From: TC-15 sp034437275
GTDB taxonomy: Bacteria > Chloroflexota > Anaerolineae > Aggregatilineales > Aggregatilineaceae
DNA: 64,000 nt
Assembly (NCBI GenBank): GCA_034437275.1
Contig: DAOTUD010000005.1
Span: forward strand, 25,251-89,250
Direction: 5' to 3'
Shown here: positions 1 through 11,123 of the stretch, piece by piece
Numbering within the stretch: the first letter of the stretch is position 1
How the letters are laid out: the number at the start of each line of letters is the position of its first letter
Program-made: the position numbers and the translations under genes
Notes under the pieces: model-generated
Seen by the model: only the letters and a program-made list of their open reading frames with translations
What the model was told of the DNA's origin: nothing
Database searches by the model: none

Positions 1-1104
1 GCTCTCAGGCGCGGGTTCGTCGCTGAGCCAATCGGCGGTGACGGCTTCTGGCTCGCCGGTGGGAACTTCGCCGCCTGCCTGCCAATCGAGTGCGCCTTGT
101 TCTTCGGCTGAAGCGTCAAGATCGCTCATCCAGTCGGGCGTACCGTCGCCGAAGATGGCCTCGGTATCGATCCGATCCGGCGGAGTCGAAGGGGTGGGGG
201 GGCTGGCCGCCGGTTCTTCCGCCGGCGGGGCGCTAAAAACATCCCCGGACCCCAGATCGCCTAAGTCCTGGACCCAGTCCGGCGTCTCCTGGAGGGCGGC
301 GGCGGCTTCGGTGCTGTAATCCAGGCGCTCGACCAGCGCGACCTGCGCGTCTTCAGCCGCAGGTTGTGCGACATGCAGCGCCAGATAGGGGTCCAACGCC
401 TCCAGTTGTTCCAGGAAGGGCCTGGCGTCCGCCGGGCGATCATGCTCCAGCCATAACTGCGCCAGAATCCGGTGCGCGGGCAAACAGTACGGGAGTTCCT
501 TCAGAATCTGGAACGCAATCTCGCCGGCTTCGATGTGATGCTGGCTGTCCCATAACGTTTCGCTCAACAGGACCTGCAAGTCCATGCGTTCGGGGGTTTG
601 CTCCACCGCTTTACGCAGTTCGATCAACGCCTGATCGTACAGTTGGCCTTTGATGTACTGGCGGGCCAACGCGCCCCGCGTCAGTTGGATTTTCTGCGGC
701 GCGTTGTCTTCCCCGTCACGCTTGATGTACAACTGGCGCAGCGCATCTTGCAGGGCGGCATTGCCTGGCATCTGTTCGTAGGCGCGTTCCATGTGCCAGA
801 TCGCCTGGCGGATCGCACCTTCTTGTTCACGGATTTCGCTTAGGCCGAGGTGGGCGATATAGTCCCCCGGCTGGACGCTGAGCACGCGCTGGAACATCGC
901 CGCCGCTTCGCTGTAGTGTTCGGGCAGGGCCTCGTGTTCGGCTTTCTGCAAAAAGGCTTTGCCCAACAGCCGGTAAGTTTCCAGGTTCTGAGGGTGATGC
1001 TGCAGAATATAGCGGCAATGGCTAACAACCTCGGTTGGCGAGTCGTTCTCCAGCATGGTGTCGAGTTCGTCCAGGTAGGCTCTAAGCGTGATTGTTCCAG
1101 CCAT
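1..1104 (-). CDS. TPR-repeat protein, C-terminus cut by window edge
   Basis: An open reading frame of 368 codons starts at the ATG at 1102-1104 and runs off the left edge without a stop. The first roughly 230 residues are helical with TPR-like spacing (for example HCRYILQHHPQNLETYRLLG near residues 28-47 and AAAMFQRVLSVQPGDYIAHL near 70-90). They also include the phrases DQALIELRKAVEQTPERMDL and LWLEHDRPADARPFLEQLEA. From about residue 270 the protein becomes acidic and Pro/Ser-rich, with repeated short DW motifs (TPDWVQDL, TPDWMSDL, TADWLSDE). No signal peptide or membrane segment is visible, so a cytosolic scaffold is likely. The partner is unknown. The repeated DW(M/V/L)xD(L/E) motifs could be short docking peptides; that is inference. 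The family is clear, the specific role is not. Confidence 0.8.
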   Translation of the reverse strand, partial: MAGTITLRAYLDELDTMLENDSPTEVVSHCRYILQHHPQNLETYRLLGKAFLQKAEHEALPEHYSEAAAMFQRVLSVQPGDYIAHLGLSEIREQEGAIRQAIWHMERAYEQMPGNAALQDALRQLYIKRDGEDNAPQKIQLTRGALARQYIKGQLYDQALIELRKAVEQTPERMDLQVLLSETLWDSQHHIEAGEIAFQILKELPYCLPAHRILAQLWLEHDRPADARPFLEQLEALDPYLALHVAQPAAEDAQVALVERLDYSTEAAAALQETPDWVQDLGDLGSGDVFSAPPAEEPAASPPTPSTPPDRIDTEAIFGDGTPDWMSDLDASAEEQGALDWQAGGEVPTGEPEAVTADWLSDEPAPES

Positions 1105-1151
1105 TGTTATCTCGTCTCTCAGTACTCAAAAATCTGTTCTGACCCAACCTC

Positions 1152-1180
1152 ATTATGCTATGCTTGAAATAAAAGCGCAA
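1152..1180 (-). promoter_or_regulatory. Candidate sigma70 promoter of the TPR gene
   Basis: On the minus strand a -35-like TTGCGC (1175-1180) is followed after 17 bases by CATAAT (1152-1157), about 48 bases upstream of the TPR start codon. The -10 matches five of six consensus bases and the -35 four of six. The call rests on hexamer match, spacing and position only. Confidence 0.5.
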
Positions 1181-1197
1181 GGTATTTGAAATTAGTA

Positions 1198-2223
1198 TTA
1201 AGATAATTTATGAAGCTGTTCCAGGCGTTCCACAATCGCCATAATTGACGGCTCGTTAGCTCGCCCGGGGCCAAGTGGATCGACCGCCTCATCCTCGCCC
1301 AACAGCGCGCGTACGGCATTGGCCCAGCCGATGCGCAGCACTTGCAGGTTGTAGCCGCCTTCCAGCACGATCACCGCCCGCCCCCCGCACACGTCTTCAG
1401 CGGTTGCCAGCAGGTCGCGCGCCAGCCGGTCGTAGCCGTGCAGCGATAACTGCATCTGGGCCAGCGGATCGTCCCAGTGGGCGTCGAAGCCGACCGAGAT
1501 CAGCACCAGGTCCGGCGCAAAGCGGCGCACTGCCAGCAGCACGATCGTGGTGAAGGCTTCGCGATACCCTGCATCGCCCACGCCGGGCGGCAGCGGAATG
1601 TTGATCGTCGCGCCCGCGCCCGGCCCGCTGCCGGTGTCAGTGATGGCCCCGGTGCCCGGATAGAGCGGCGATTGGTGGGTCGAGATGTACAGCACGGACG
1701 GATCCGCGTAGAAGATATCCTGGGTGCCGTTGCCATGATGCACGTCGTAATCGACAATGGCGACGCGCTCAATCTCGTACACGTGCTGGGCGTAACGGGC
1801 CGCAATGGCGACATTGTTCAGCAGGCAAAATCCCATCGCCATCCCTGGCGTGGCGTGGTGTCCGGGGGGGCGAATTGCAGCCAGACCGTTGTCAGCCGCC
1901 CCCTGCATGACGGCATCGACCACGCGCAGCACGCCGCCCGCGGCCAGTTGGGCAATGTCGTAAGACTGCGGCGCGGCGTAGGTGTCCGGCCCAAACATCA
2001 CGGTGCGCCCGGCAGCCTGCGCCAGGCGATCCAGGTGGGCCTGGTCATGCACCGCCAGCAAATTGTCGCGCGTCGCCGGTGCGGTTTCCAGTAGGGTGAG
2101 CTTGTCGAGCAGTCCGTCATTTTTGAGCTGCGCCTGGATGGCGACCAGTCGCTCTGCGTTTTCCGGGTGGCTCGGCATGGTGTGCTGTGCAAAGCGCGGA
2201 TCGGTAAGATATGCAGTCCTCAT
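1198..2223 (-). CDS. Histone deacetylase-family Zn-dependent amidohydrolase
   Basis: This 341-residue protein has the full arginase/deacetylase-fold signature. RPPGHHA at residues 118-124 carries the paired active-site histidines. DYDVHHGNG at 158-166 supplies zinc ligands Asp160 and His162. GFDAHWDDP at 245-253 gives the third zinc ligand, Asp247. EGGYNL lies near 288-293. Bacterial members hydrolyse acetyl-lysine, acetylpolyamines or small N-acyl compounds, so the substrate cannot be told from sequence. There is no signal peptide, so it should be cytosolic. It lies 95 bases downstream of hppA in the same direction, behind a hairpin, and may be partly co-transcribed. Length is normal for the single-domain family. 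Acetoin-utilisation AcuC or acetylpolyamine aminohydrolase are equally possible labels. Confidence 0.93.
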   Translation of the reverse strand: MRTAYLTDPRFAQHTMPSHPENAERLVAIQAQLKNDGLLDKLTLLETAPATRDNLLAVHDQAHLDRLAQAAGRTVMFGPDTYAAPQSYDIAQLAAGGVLRVVDAVMQGAADNGLAAIRPPGHHATPGMAMGFCLLNNVAIAARYAQHVYEIERVAIVDYDVHHGNGTQDIFYADPSVLYISTHQSPLYPGTGAITDTGSGPGAGATINIPLPPGVGDAGYREAFTTIVLLAVRRFAPDLVLISVGFDAHWDDPLAQMQLSLHGYDRLARDLLATAEDVCGGRAVIVLEGGYNLQVLRIGWANAVRALLGEDEAVDPLGPGRANEPSIMAIVERLEQLHKLS

Positions 2224-2254
2224 GATATTGTCCTCAAACCATCACCTGTAAGAC

Positions 2255-2293
2255 ACAAGGCGACCTCCCCAACATACTGGCAGGTCGCCTTGT
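2255..2293 (-). terminator. Strong hairpin between hppA and the deacetylase gene
   Basis: ACAAGGCGACCT (2255-2266) and AGGTCGCCTTGT (2282-2293) form a perfect 12-bp stem with a 15-base loop, just after the hppA stop. The following minus-strand bases are only weakly U-rich. It may act as an imperfect terminator or as an mRNA-stabilising hairpin that lowers downstream expression. Confidence 0.55.
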
Positions 2294-2318
2294 AAGCCTT
2301 ATGTGCGAAGCGGCGGCA

Positions 2319-4757
2319 TCATTCGCCAGATATCATCTCGGCGGAGATGCGATCCGTCTCGGCGTCTTCAACCATCTCGACCCGGCGGTCGCTGCGGCGC
2401 ACCGCCATCAGGATGATGACGACCGATGCGACCGCACCGATGATGACCCCGGGGCTGTAGCCGCCGTATTCTACCACAATCGGGGCTATAATCAGGGCGA
2501 CCAGGTTCATGACCTTGATCATGGGGTTCAGGGCTGGGCCAGCCGTGTCCTTCAGCGGATCACCGACTGTGTCGCCGGTCACGCTGGCCTTGTGGTTTTC
2601 GCTGCCCTTGCCGCCATAGTTGCCGTCTTCGACGTACTTCTTGGCGTTATCCCAGGCACCGCCTGCGTTCGACATGAAGACCGCCAGCAATTGCCCGGTC
2701 AGGATGACCCCGGCCAGGAAACCGCCCAGCGCTTCTTCCTTGAGCACCAACCCCACCGCGATCGGGGCCAGGACTGCGATCAGCCCCAGCGGGACCAATT
2801 CGATCTGGGCCGATTGCGTGGAAATGGTGACGGCTTTGGCATAATCGGGCGTCTTCTTGCGCTCGATGATGTCTTTGTCGCGCAGTTGGCGACGAACCTC
2901 AGCCATGATCATGCCGGCGGCACGGTTCACGGCTTTGATCAGCAGCCCGCTGAACAACAGCGGCAGCGATCCACCGATGAGCAGACCGACGAACACGACC
3001 GGATCGGCCAGGTTGATGATCTCCTCGAAGTCCGGCTCTACGCGCTGGATATCGGCGAAGAAACTCCCGAACAGCGACACCGCTGCAATCACCGCCGAGC
3101 CAATTGCGACGCCTTTGGTGATGGCCTTGGTGGTGTTGCCCGCCGCGTCCAGGTCGGCCATGATCTGACGCGCTTCGTCGGACATGCCGGAAAGCTCGCC
3201 AATCCCCGCCGCGTTATCCGCAATGGGGCCGAAGGTGTCCATACTGACGTTGTTGCCGGTGTGCGAGAGCATCCCGACACCGATCAGCGTGACGCCAAAC
3301 AGGATGTAGCTGTAGCGATGCACATCCGGCACTTCCTGCATGCTCACGAAGAACAGCGCCGCGACCATGATCCACAGCGCGGAGAAGAAGCCTTCGACCA
3401 GGTGATTGCGCATCTGCCCGCGCACGATCTGGATCACCGACAGGACGATGCCCACGATGACGACCGGCAGCTTGAGATCGTCCGGGAAGTTGTAGCTGTA
3501 CACCAGGATGGACGCCGCCAGGCTGGCGACGATCACGAACAAGGCCCATACACTGGAGAGATAGCCCAGCGACAGCCCTTCCAGGATGACCGAAGCGTGC
3601 CCAAAGCGTGTCGAGGCGGCAATCGTCTGCACGCGCGAGCTTTTCGCGCTGGTCGCATACGACGTCAGCGGGTTGAAGCTCACCGCCAGCCCTACCCCGA
3701 CGGCCACCAGGGTCGCCAGTGACAACTGCCCGGCATAGAGCCACGCCAGCAGGAACGTCGAGATGATGGTGATACCGCTGGAAACCTCGTAACTCTTGTA
3801 CATGGCTTCCTCGGCGTCATCCACCCGCCACATGGACACAGCATAGGTCCCCACAATCGAGCTGATCACACCGACCCCACGGACCAACAGCGGCAGCACA
3901 ATCCAGTACAGTTCGCCGTTGATCGCCGTCAAGGCCAGCCCCAGGATCAGGCTGGAGACGATCGTCACTTCGTAGGACTCGAAAATATCAGCCGCCATAC
4001 CAGCGCAGTCACCGACATTGTCACCTACCAGGTCGGCGATGACCGCCGCATTACGCGGATCGTCTTCGTCCATGCCAGCTTCGACTTTGCCGACCAGGTC
4101 AGCACCGACGTCTGCCGCTTTGGTGTAGATGCCGCCGCCGACGCGCATAAACAGCGCCAGCAAGGTGCCACCGAAGCCGAAGCCCAGCAGCACATCGGGC
4201 GATGCTTTGCCGAAGATGATAAAGATCAGGGTGCCGCCGAGCAGGCCGAGGCCATCGGTCAGCATCCCGGTGATGGTGCCCGACCGATAGGCGATCTTCA
4301 TCGCCTGCTGATAGCCGCCCCTCTCCGCTGCCGCTGCGACACGCACGTTCCCCTGCACCGCCATGTTCATGCCGAAGAACCCGACCATCGCCGAGAACGA
4401 CGACCCCATGACGAATGCCAGTGCACGCGCAACAGCAATGACTATCTTGGCTCTGTCTTTATCGCCATCGAAGTATTCGTTCGCCTCCGGGGTCGGATTG
4501 ACGACGAATACACTCAAAAACATGGCGATGGTCAGCAAGATGATCATAATCGCTACGGTGCGAAGCTGGGCACGAAGATATGCATTCGCGCCATCGCGGA
4601 TGAAGCCCCAGATCTCTTGCATCTTCTCTGTGCCTTTATCTGCGGACATAATGTAATTCCGCAGCCATAAAGCATAGGCCAAGGCTATGCCTGCCGTGGC
4701 CAGCACAATGAAGATCATGACTTCTTCAAAAGCCTTCACATTTTCCATTTCGAACAT
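2319..4757 (-). CDS. hppA: Membrane-bound proton-translocating pyrophosphatase
   Basis: This 812-residue polytopic protein hydrolyses pyrophosphate and pumps ions out of the cytoplasm. The PPi/Mg site is intact: DVGADLVGKVE at residues 216-226, DDPRN at 232-236 and DNVGDCAGMAAD near 246-257, with a second acidic set near the C-terminus (GDTVGDPLKDTAGP). The potassium-dependence position reads GNTTKAITKG (540-549). Lys544 and Thr547 match the K+-independent class, which is proton-pumping in characterised members; the K+-dependent class has Ala and Gly/Ala there. Automatic labels of Na+ or K+-stimulated pump would therefore be wrong on this motif. A good Shine-Dalgarno, AGGAGGGG, precedes the ATG at 4757. 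It is transcribed from a probable own promoter at 4830-4859. Length is usual for bacterial members with a slightly long N-terminus. Confidence 0.96.
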   Translation of the reverse strand: MFEMENVKAFEEVMIFIVLATAGIALAYALWLRNYIMSADKGTEKMQEIWGFIRDGANAYLRAQLRTVAIMIILLTIAMFLSVFVVNPTPEANEYFDGDKDRAKIVIAVARALAFVMGSSFSAMVGFFGMNMAVQGNVRVAAAAERGGYQQAMKIAYRSGTITGMLTDGLGLLGGTLIFIIFGKASPDVLLGFGFGGTLLALFMRVGGGIYTKAADVGADLVGKVEAGMDEDDPRNAAVIADLVGDNVGDCAGMAADIFESYEVTIVSSLILGLALTAINGELYWIVLPLLVRGVGVISSIVGTYAVSMWRVDDAEEAMYKSYEVSSGITIISTFLLAWLYAGQLSLATLVAVGVGLAVSFNPLTSYATSAKSSRVQTIAASTRFGHASVILEGLSLGYLSSVWALFVIVASLAASILVYSYNFPDDLKLPVVIVGIVLSVIQIVRGQMRNHLVEGFFSALWIMVAALFFVSMQEVPDVHRYSYILFGVTLIGVGMLSHTGNNVSMDTFGPIADNAAGIGELSGMSDEARQIMADLDAAGNTTKAITKGVAIGSAVIAAVSLFGSFFADIQRVEPDFEEIINLADPVVFVGLLIGGSLPLLFSGLLIKAVNRAAGMIMAEVRRQLRDKDIIERKKTPDYAKAVTISTQSAQIELVPLGLIAVLAPIAVGLVLKEEALGGFLAGVILTGQLLAVFMSNAGGAWDNAKKYVEDGNYGGKGSENHKASVTGDTVGDPLKDTAGPALNPMIKVMNLVALIIAPIVVEYGGYSPGVIIGAVASVVIILMAVRRSDRRVEMVEDAETDRISAEMISGE

Positions 4758-4829
4758 ATACGAATTACCCCTCCTAGTTGGGGTATCCCCCCAACATCAA
4801 CGCAAGGTGGCCAGTAAACAACAGGGGGC

Positions 4830-4859
4830 ATTTTACCGCGAAGCTATACGAAGGGTCAA
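4830..4859 (-). promoter_or_regulatory. Candidate promoter of hppA
   Basis: The minus strand carries TTGACC (4854-4859), an 18-base spacer and TAAAAT (4830-4835), about 75 bases upstream of the hppA ATG and just after the stop of the AIR-synthase-like gene. Both hexamers are close to the housekeeping consensus. Confidence 0.6.
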
Positions 4860-4873
4860 AACTTTTTTCAGGA

Positions 4874-5872
4874 TCACGAAAATAACTTGGTGATCTCGTC
4901 AGATGAGGGGCGCGGCAGTGCATTGTGCTGCCGATCAACGACCGCTGTGGTCCCGTCGCGCACGTGTCCGAGTCGAAACAGTGGAATCCCGGCGTGCTGG
5001 CAAGCCTGCGCAAGGGCGGCGACATGATCGGGGTGTGCCGTCAACAGCAGCGCGCCGGACGCGATCGCGCCTGCCGGGTTCAGATCGAAGACCCGGCACA
5101 GGGCGTCGGCTTCCGGCAGCCAGGGCGCATGGTCGCCGGATAGGTCCACTTCCAGGCGGCGTTGGCTGGCGTCGGCCAGTTCCCACAGCCCGGTCAGGAC
5201 GCCGCCCTCGGTCGGGTCGTGCATACTTGTCACGCCGCCGGCCTCCAGCACGACCTGGGCATCCCGCACCACGCTGATTCCCGGATCGTGCAGGAAGTGC
5301 GCGCAGCGGTCCAGCATGTCGGCAGCGAACTGAGCGCGCAGGTCGTCCCGCTTCTCGCGGGCGATAATCGCGGTCGCTTCGATGGGCGCGCCTTTGGTCA
5401 GCAGCACCACGTCGCCGGGGCTGGCGCCGCCCGTGCGAACCAGCCGGTCTTTGGGGACTTCGCCCAGCATCATGCCCATCACGATGGGGCGGTCCAGCGT
5501 GTGAGTGATCTCGGTGTGGCCGCCGATCACCGCGATGTCCAGCGCGCGGCAGGCCTGCTCGATCTGCGCGAAGATATCGCGCGCCATCGCGGGGGTGGCG
5601 CGGTTCGCCGGCAGCAGGATCGACGCCATGAACCACAGCGGGGTGGCTCCGGTGACGGCGATGTCGTTGGCGTTGATCTGCACCGCATACCAGCCGATCT
5701 GGTCGGTGGCGAAGGTAATCGGGTCGGTTTTGGCGACGAGATAGCGCGCGCCCATATCGAGCACGGCGGCATCTTCACCGACCTGTGGCCCCAGGACAAC
5801 GCGCGGCCCGGTCGGCAGGGTGGCGAGAAGGTCGGCTAGAAGATCAGGGGGTAATTTACCGGTTGGCAGCAT
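4874..5872 (-). CDS. AIR synthase-related protein (HypE/ThiL-like fold)
   Basis: A 332-residue protein with the two-domain architecture of the PurM/ThiL/HypE/SelD superfamily. These bind ATP and act on small molecules or carbamoyl groups. The N-terminal half shows VGEDAAVLDMG, then NANDIAVTGATPLWF and GGHTEITH. The C-terminal half shows GDVVLLTKG and MHDPTEGGVLTGLWEL. NDIAVTGATP most resembles HypE, but the HypE C-terminal Cys tail is absent and no hydrogenase genes are nearby. There is no SelD-type N-terminal Cys/Sec loop. I placed the start at the ATG at 5870-5872, because an in-frame upstream ATG at 5944 would force translation through a strong terminator hairpin. It is preceded by an elaborate leader (5886-6066), so expression is probably attenuated. 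Substrate unknown. Confidence 0.85.
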   Translation of the reverse strand: MLPTGKLPPDLLADLLATLPTGPRVVLGPQVGEDAAVLDMGARYLVAKTDPITFATDQIGWYAVQINANDIAVTGATPLWFMASILLPANRATPAMARDIFAQIEQACRALDIAVIGGHTEITHTLDRPIVMGMMLGEVPKDRLVRTGGASPGDVVLLTKGAPIEATAIIAREKRDDLRAQFAADMLDRCAHFLHDPGISVVRDAQVVLEAGGVTSMHDPTEGGVLTGLWELADASQRRLEVDLSGDHAPWLPEADALCRVFDLNPAGAIASGALLLTAHPDHVAALAQACQHAGIPLFRLGHVRDGTTAVVDRQHNALPRPSSDEITKLFS

Positions 5873-5885
5873 GTGGCTATCGCTC

Positions 5886-5922
5886 CCGAAAAAGACAGGT
5901 CCCCGAAACACATTCGGGGACC
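5886..5922 (-). terminator. Intrinsic terminator inside the leader of the AIR-synthase gene
   Basis: On the minus strand GGTCCCCGAA and TTCGGGGACC (5898-5907 and 5913-5922) form a perfect 10-bp stem with a five-base loop, followed by TGTCTTTTTC. It sits only about 14 bases upstream of the chosen ATG and well downstream of the promoter. That is the position of a transcription attenuator rather than an end-of-gene terminator. Confidence 0.85.
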
Positions 5923-5931
5923 CCGGTGTTG

Positions 5932-6017
5932 GGCGCTGCGACACCTACTTCATACGAAGGAGGGGTGTCACAGCGCCACTTGTGATACTACAATCGTGCA
6001 TTGACACCACCTCCTTC
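5932..6017 (-). promoter_or_regulatory. Mutually exclusive stem-loops in the leader RNA (attenuator/riboswitch candidate)
   Basis: Three segments on the minus strand can pair in competing ways. Segment A (6002-6017, GAAGGAGGTGGTGTCA) pairs with segment B (5956-5977), forming about 15 bp with one bulge. Segment B can instead pair with segment C (5932-5945, GGTGTCGCAGCGCC) through 14 bp with a single G-U wobble. A also contains the Shine-Dalgarno of a short ORF (5945-6001) that spans B. The terminator at 5886-5922 follows. I could not match it to a named riboswitch class; T-box, TPP, SAM, cobalamin, c-di-GMP and purine motifs were all looked for by eye. Confidence 0.6.
5945..6001 (-). CDS. Putative 18-residue leader peptide
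   Basis: A short ORF reads MHDCSITSGAVTPLLRMK and stops at 5945-5947. Its ATG (5999-6001) is preceded by an excellent Shine-Dalgarno, AAGGAGGT, with seven-base spacing. The codons overlay segment B of the competing hairpins, and the stop touches segment C. Ribosome occupancy would therefore change the RNA fold upstream of the terminator. No run of one regulatory amino acid is present, so the signal is not obvious. Translation is inferred from the ribosome site only. Confidence 0.45.
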   Translation of the reverse strand: MHDCSITSGAVTPLLRMK

Positions 6018-6072
6018 ATTTTGAGATGGCAAATTTAGAAGGTGTGTTGGTGTATGTGACCAACGTAGTCAG

Positions 6073-6101
6073 ATTATGGCATAGTCAGGATATCTTGTCA
6101 A
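6073..6101 (-). promoter_or_regulatory. Strong candidate promoter for the AIR-synthase leader transcript
   Basis: TTGACA (6096-6101, perfect -35), a 17-base spacer and CATAAT (6073-6078) lie on the minus strand. Transcription would start near 6066, giving a leader of about 195 nucleotides before the gene. Confidence 0.7.
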
Positions 6102-6107
6102 TCGTGG

Positions 6108-6136
6108 TTGCAGGATCATACCCCGATTGCTAAACT
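6108..6136 (+). promoter_or_regulatory. Candidate promoter for the 6175 operon
   Basis: TTGCAG (6108-6113), a 17-base spacer and TAAACT (6131-6136) lie about 40 bases upstream of the ATG at 6175. It is divergent from and adjacent to the leader promoter at 6073-6101. Confidence 0.45.
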
Positions 6137-6174
6137 CACTTTTCCGCTAGACGCATGAGAAGGAAAAAAACGAC

Positions 6175-6918
6175 ATGGTACGACGGCTGGGCTTGCTTTT
6201 TCTACTGGGCATGGTGATATTCCCGGCCTCAACTGCTGCTCAAGACTCGGACGACACCGTCGTTAACATTACCGCCCCGGTCGAAACACAAGAGCTGTTT
6301 GGTGAGGTCACGATCATGGGCAGCGCCGCCAGCCCTGGCAATTTCGCCAGCTATGCGCTGGAATACGACAATATTCAAGACACGGTGCTGGACTGGAACG
6401 CGGTCCAACCGCGCGTGCAGCAGCAGGTGCGGGACGGGGTATTGGGTCGCTGGGATACCAACCAGGTGCCCGATGGCGAATACCAACTGCGGCTGCGCGT
6501 CTTCTTGACCAACGGGGAGGACCGGGAATTTATCGTCTCTAACCTGCGCGTGCGGAACAGCGCGCCGCCGCCGACCCCAACCAGCCCGGCGTTGGACAGC
6601 GCCCCGGCACTGACGCCAACGCCCGGCCCCTCACCGACCTCGCTGATCGAACAGCCGCCGAGCAGCAATCCCATTGCCGGGGCCGACGTCTCGCCGGAAC
6701 CGCCGGCAGCCAACGAAAATACCGGCCAACCCGGCACGGAAGACGATACATCGATCAACACCGGGCGGATCCGGCAGGCGTTTTGCACCGGGGTGTATCT
6801 CACCTTTGGGCTGTTTGGGATCATGCTGGTGTACGCGCTGTTTCGGGGGCGTTTGCGCGGCTATGTGCAGCGCGTGCTGTGGGAAGCCGAGGATGACCTG
6901 GATCAGCATTATGAGTGA
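6175..6918 (+). CDS. Exported, membrane-anchored protein with Ig-like domain
   Basis: A 247-residue protein starting with a signal peptide (MVRRLGLLFLLGMVIFPAST, cleavage probably after TAA near residue 22). Next comes a domain of about 95 residues beginning VNITAPVETQELFGEVTIMG and containing GRWDTNQVPDGEYQLRLRVF. This beta-rich pattern resembles FlgD/fibronectin-like Ig folds seen in exported bacterial proteins. A Pro/Thr-rich linker (residues about 125-195) leads to one membrane helix near 202-222 and a short charged cytosolic tail. The domain is predicted to sit outside the cell, anchored at the C-terminus. Its last 8 bases overlap the pth start, so the two are translationally coupled, although no functional link is obvious. 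A good Shine-Dalgarno (AGAAGGA) supports the start. Function unknown. Confidence 0.7.
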   Translation: MVRRLGLLFLLGMVIFPASTAAQDSDDTVVNITAPVETQELFGEVTIMGSAASPGNFASYALEYDNIQDTVLDWNAVQPRVQQQVRDGVLGRWDTNQVPDGEYQLRLRVFLTNGEDREFIVSNLRVRNSAPPPTPTSPALDSAPALTPTPGPSPTSLIEQPPSSNPIAGADVSPEPPAANENTGQPGTEDDTSINTGRIRQAFCTGVYLTFGLFGIMLVYALFRGRLRGYVQRVLWEAEDDLDQHYE

Positions 6919-7534
6919 GCGCTATTTGATCGCCGGCCTGGGCAACCCGGGGCGTAAATATGAACACACGCGGCACAATGTGGGCTTCCGCTGCGTGGAT
7001 GCGCTGGCCACAGCACACGGCCTGTCGTTCGAGCGCAAGAAGCGGTCGAAGGCCAAAGTCGCCGGCGGCTCCATCGCCGGGCAGCGGGTGCTGCTCGCCA
7101 AACCACAGGATTACATGAACCGCAGCGGCGGTTCGGTGCAGGGGCTGGCGGCGTTCTTCAAGATTCCGCCGGAGCGCATCCTCGTGATCTTTGACGATCT
7201 CGACCTACCGCCGGGCACGCTCCGCATTCGTCCGAAGGGTGGTTCGGGCGGCCACCGGGGGATGCGCGATATCATTCAGAAATTGGGGACGCAGGATTTT
7301 CCGCGCATCCGGTTTGGCATTGGCCGTCCCCCGGGCCACCTCGACCCGGTGGACTATGTGCTGCAGCCCTTCGGCGCGGACGAAAAACCGCACGTCGCCA
7401 GGTCCATCGAGCAGGCGGTGCAGGCGGTCGAAACCTGGCTGGCTGACGGCATCGACATCGCCATGAATCGCTACAATGGCCCGGTCGAGAGTCCACCACC
7501 CGATCCCGACACGACTTCCCCGGAACAAGAGTAA
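6911..7534 (+). CDS. pth: Peptidyl-tRNA hydrolase
   Basis: A 207-residue Pth family enzyme that releases peptides from peptidyl-tRNA dropped by ribosomes. GLGNPGRKYEHTRHNVG begins at residue 9 and contains the catalytic His22. KPQDYMNRSG at 64-73 supplies the substrate-binding Asn. FDDLDLP at 94-100 carries the catalytic-site Asp. GGSGGHRGMRDI at 110-121 is the family signature. The start is the ATG at 6911, which gives the expected N-terminus; longer in-frame starts lie inside the upstream gene. The C-terminal Pro-rich tail (PPPDPDTTSPEQE) is a small extension. It precedes mfd by 12 bases in a probable operon, the common pth-mfd order of many bacteria. Confidence 0.97.
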   Translation: MSERYLIAGLGNPGRKYEHTRHNVGFRCVDALATAHGLSFERKKRSKAKVAGGSIAGQRVLLAKPQDYMNRSGGSVQGLAAFFKIPPERILVIFDDLDLPPGTLRIRPKGGSGGHRGMRDIIQKLGTQDFPRIRFGIGRPPGHLDPVDYVLQPFGADEKPHVARSIEQAVQAVETWLADGIDIAMNRYNGPVESPPPDPDTTSPEQE

Positions 7535-7546
7535 AAAGAAAACACG

Positions 7547-11050
<3,504 letters not shown>

Positions 11051-11052
11051 AA

Positions 11053-11123
11053 ACCCACACCATGTGGGATAGTGTGGGATTATTGTGGGATAGTGGGTTA
11101 TGTGGGATAACCCACATTATCCC
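11053..11123 (+). repeat. Phased TGTGGGAT repeats with nested palindromes
   Basis: Exact TGTGGGAT copies begin at 11063, 11073, 11084 and 11101, with a degenerate GTGGGTTA at 11093, so units recur about every 9-11 bases. Inverted pairs are nested: CCCACA/TGTGGG at 11054-11068, GTGGGTTAT/ATAACCCAC near 11093-11115, and GGGATAA/TTATCCC near 11104-11123. The block fills the gap between convergent mfd and degV and enters the degV 3' end. The same unit occurs in inverted orientation at 16615-16636. It could be a protein-binding array or a terminator-like structure. Confidence 0.75.

Noticed and set aside
2301..3722. A 473-codon plus-strand frame across hppA
   Set aside because: Asp/His-rich shadow of the pyrophosphatase gene.
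4874..5872. SelD (selenophosphate synthetase)
   Set aside because: No N-terminal Sec/Cys loop and no selenoprotein machinery in the window; the motifs fit HypE better.
5873..5944. An in-frame upstream ATG at 5944 as the AIR-synthase start
   Set aside because: It would translate through the terminator hairpin, adds no conserved sequence, and lacks a ribosome site; the ATG at 5872 gives the canonical N-terminus.
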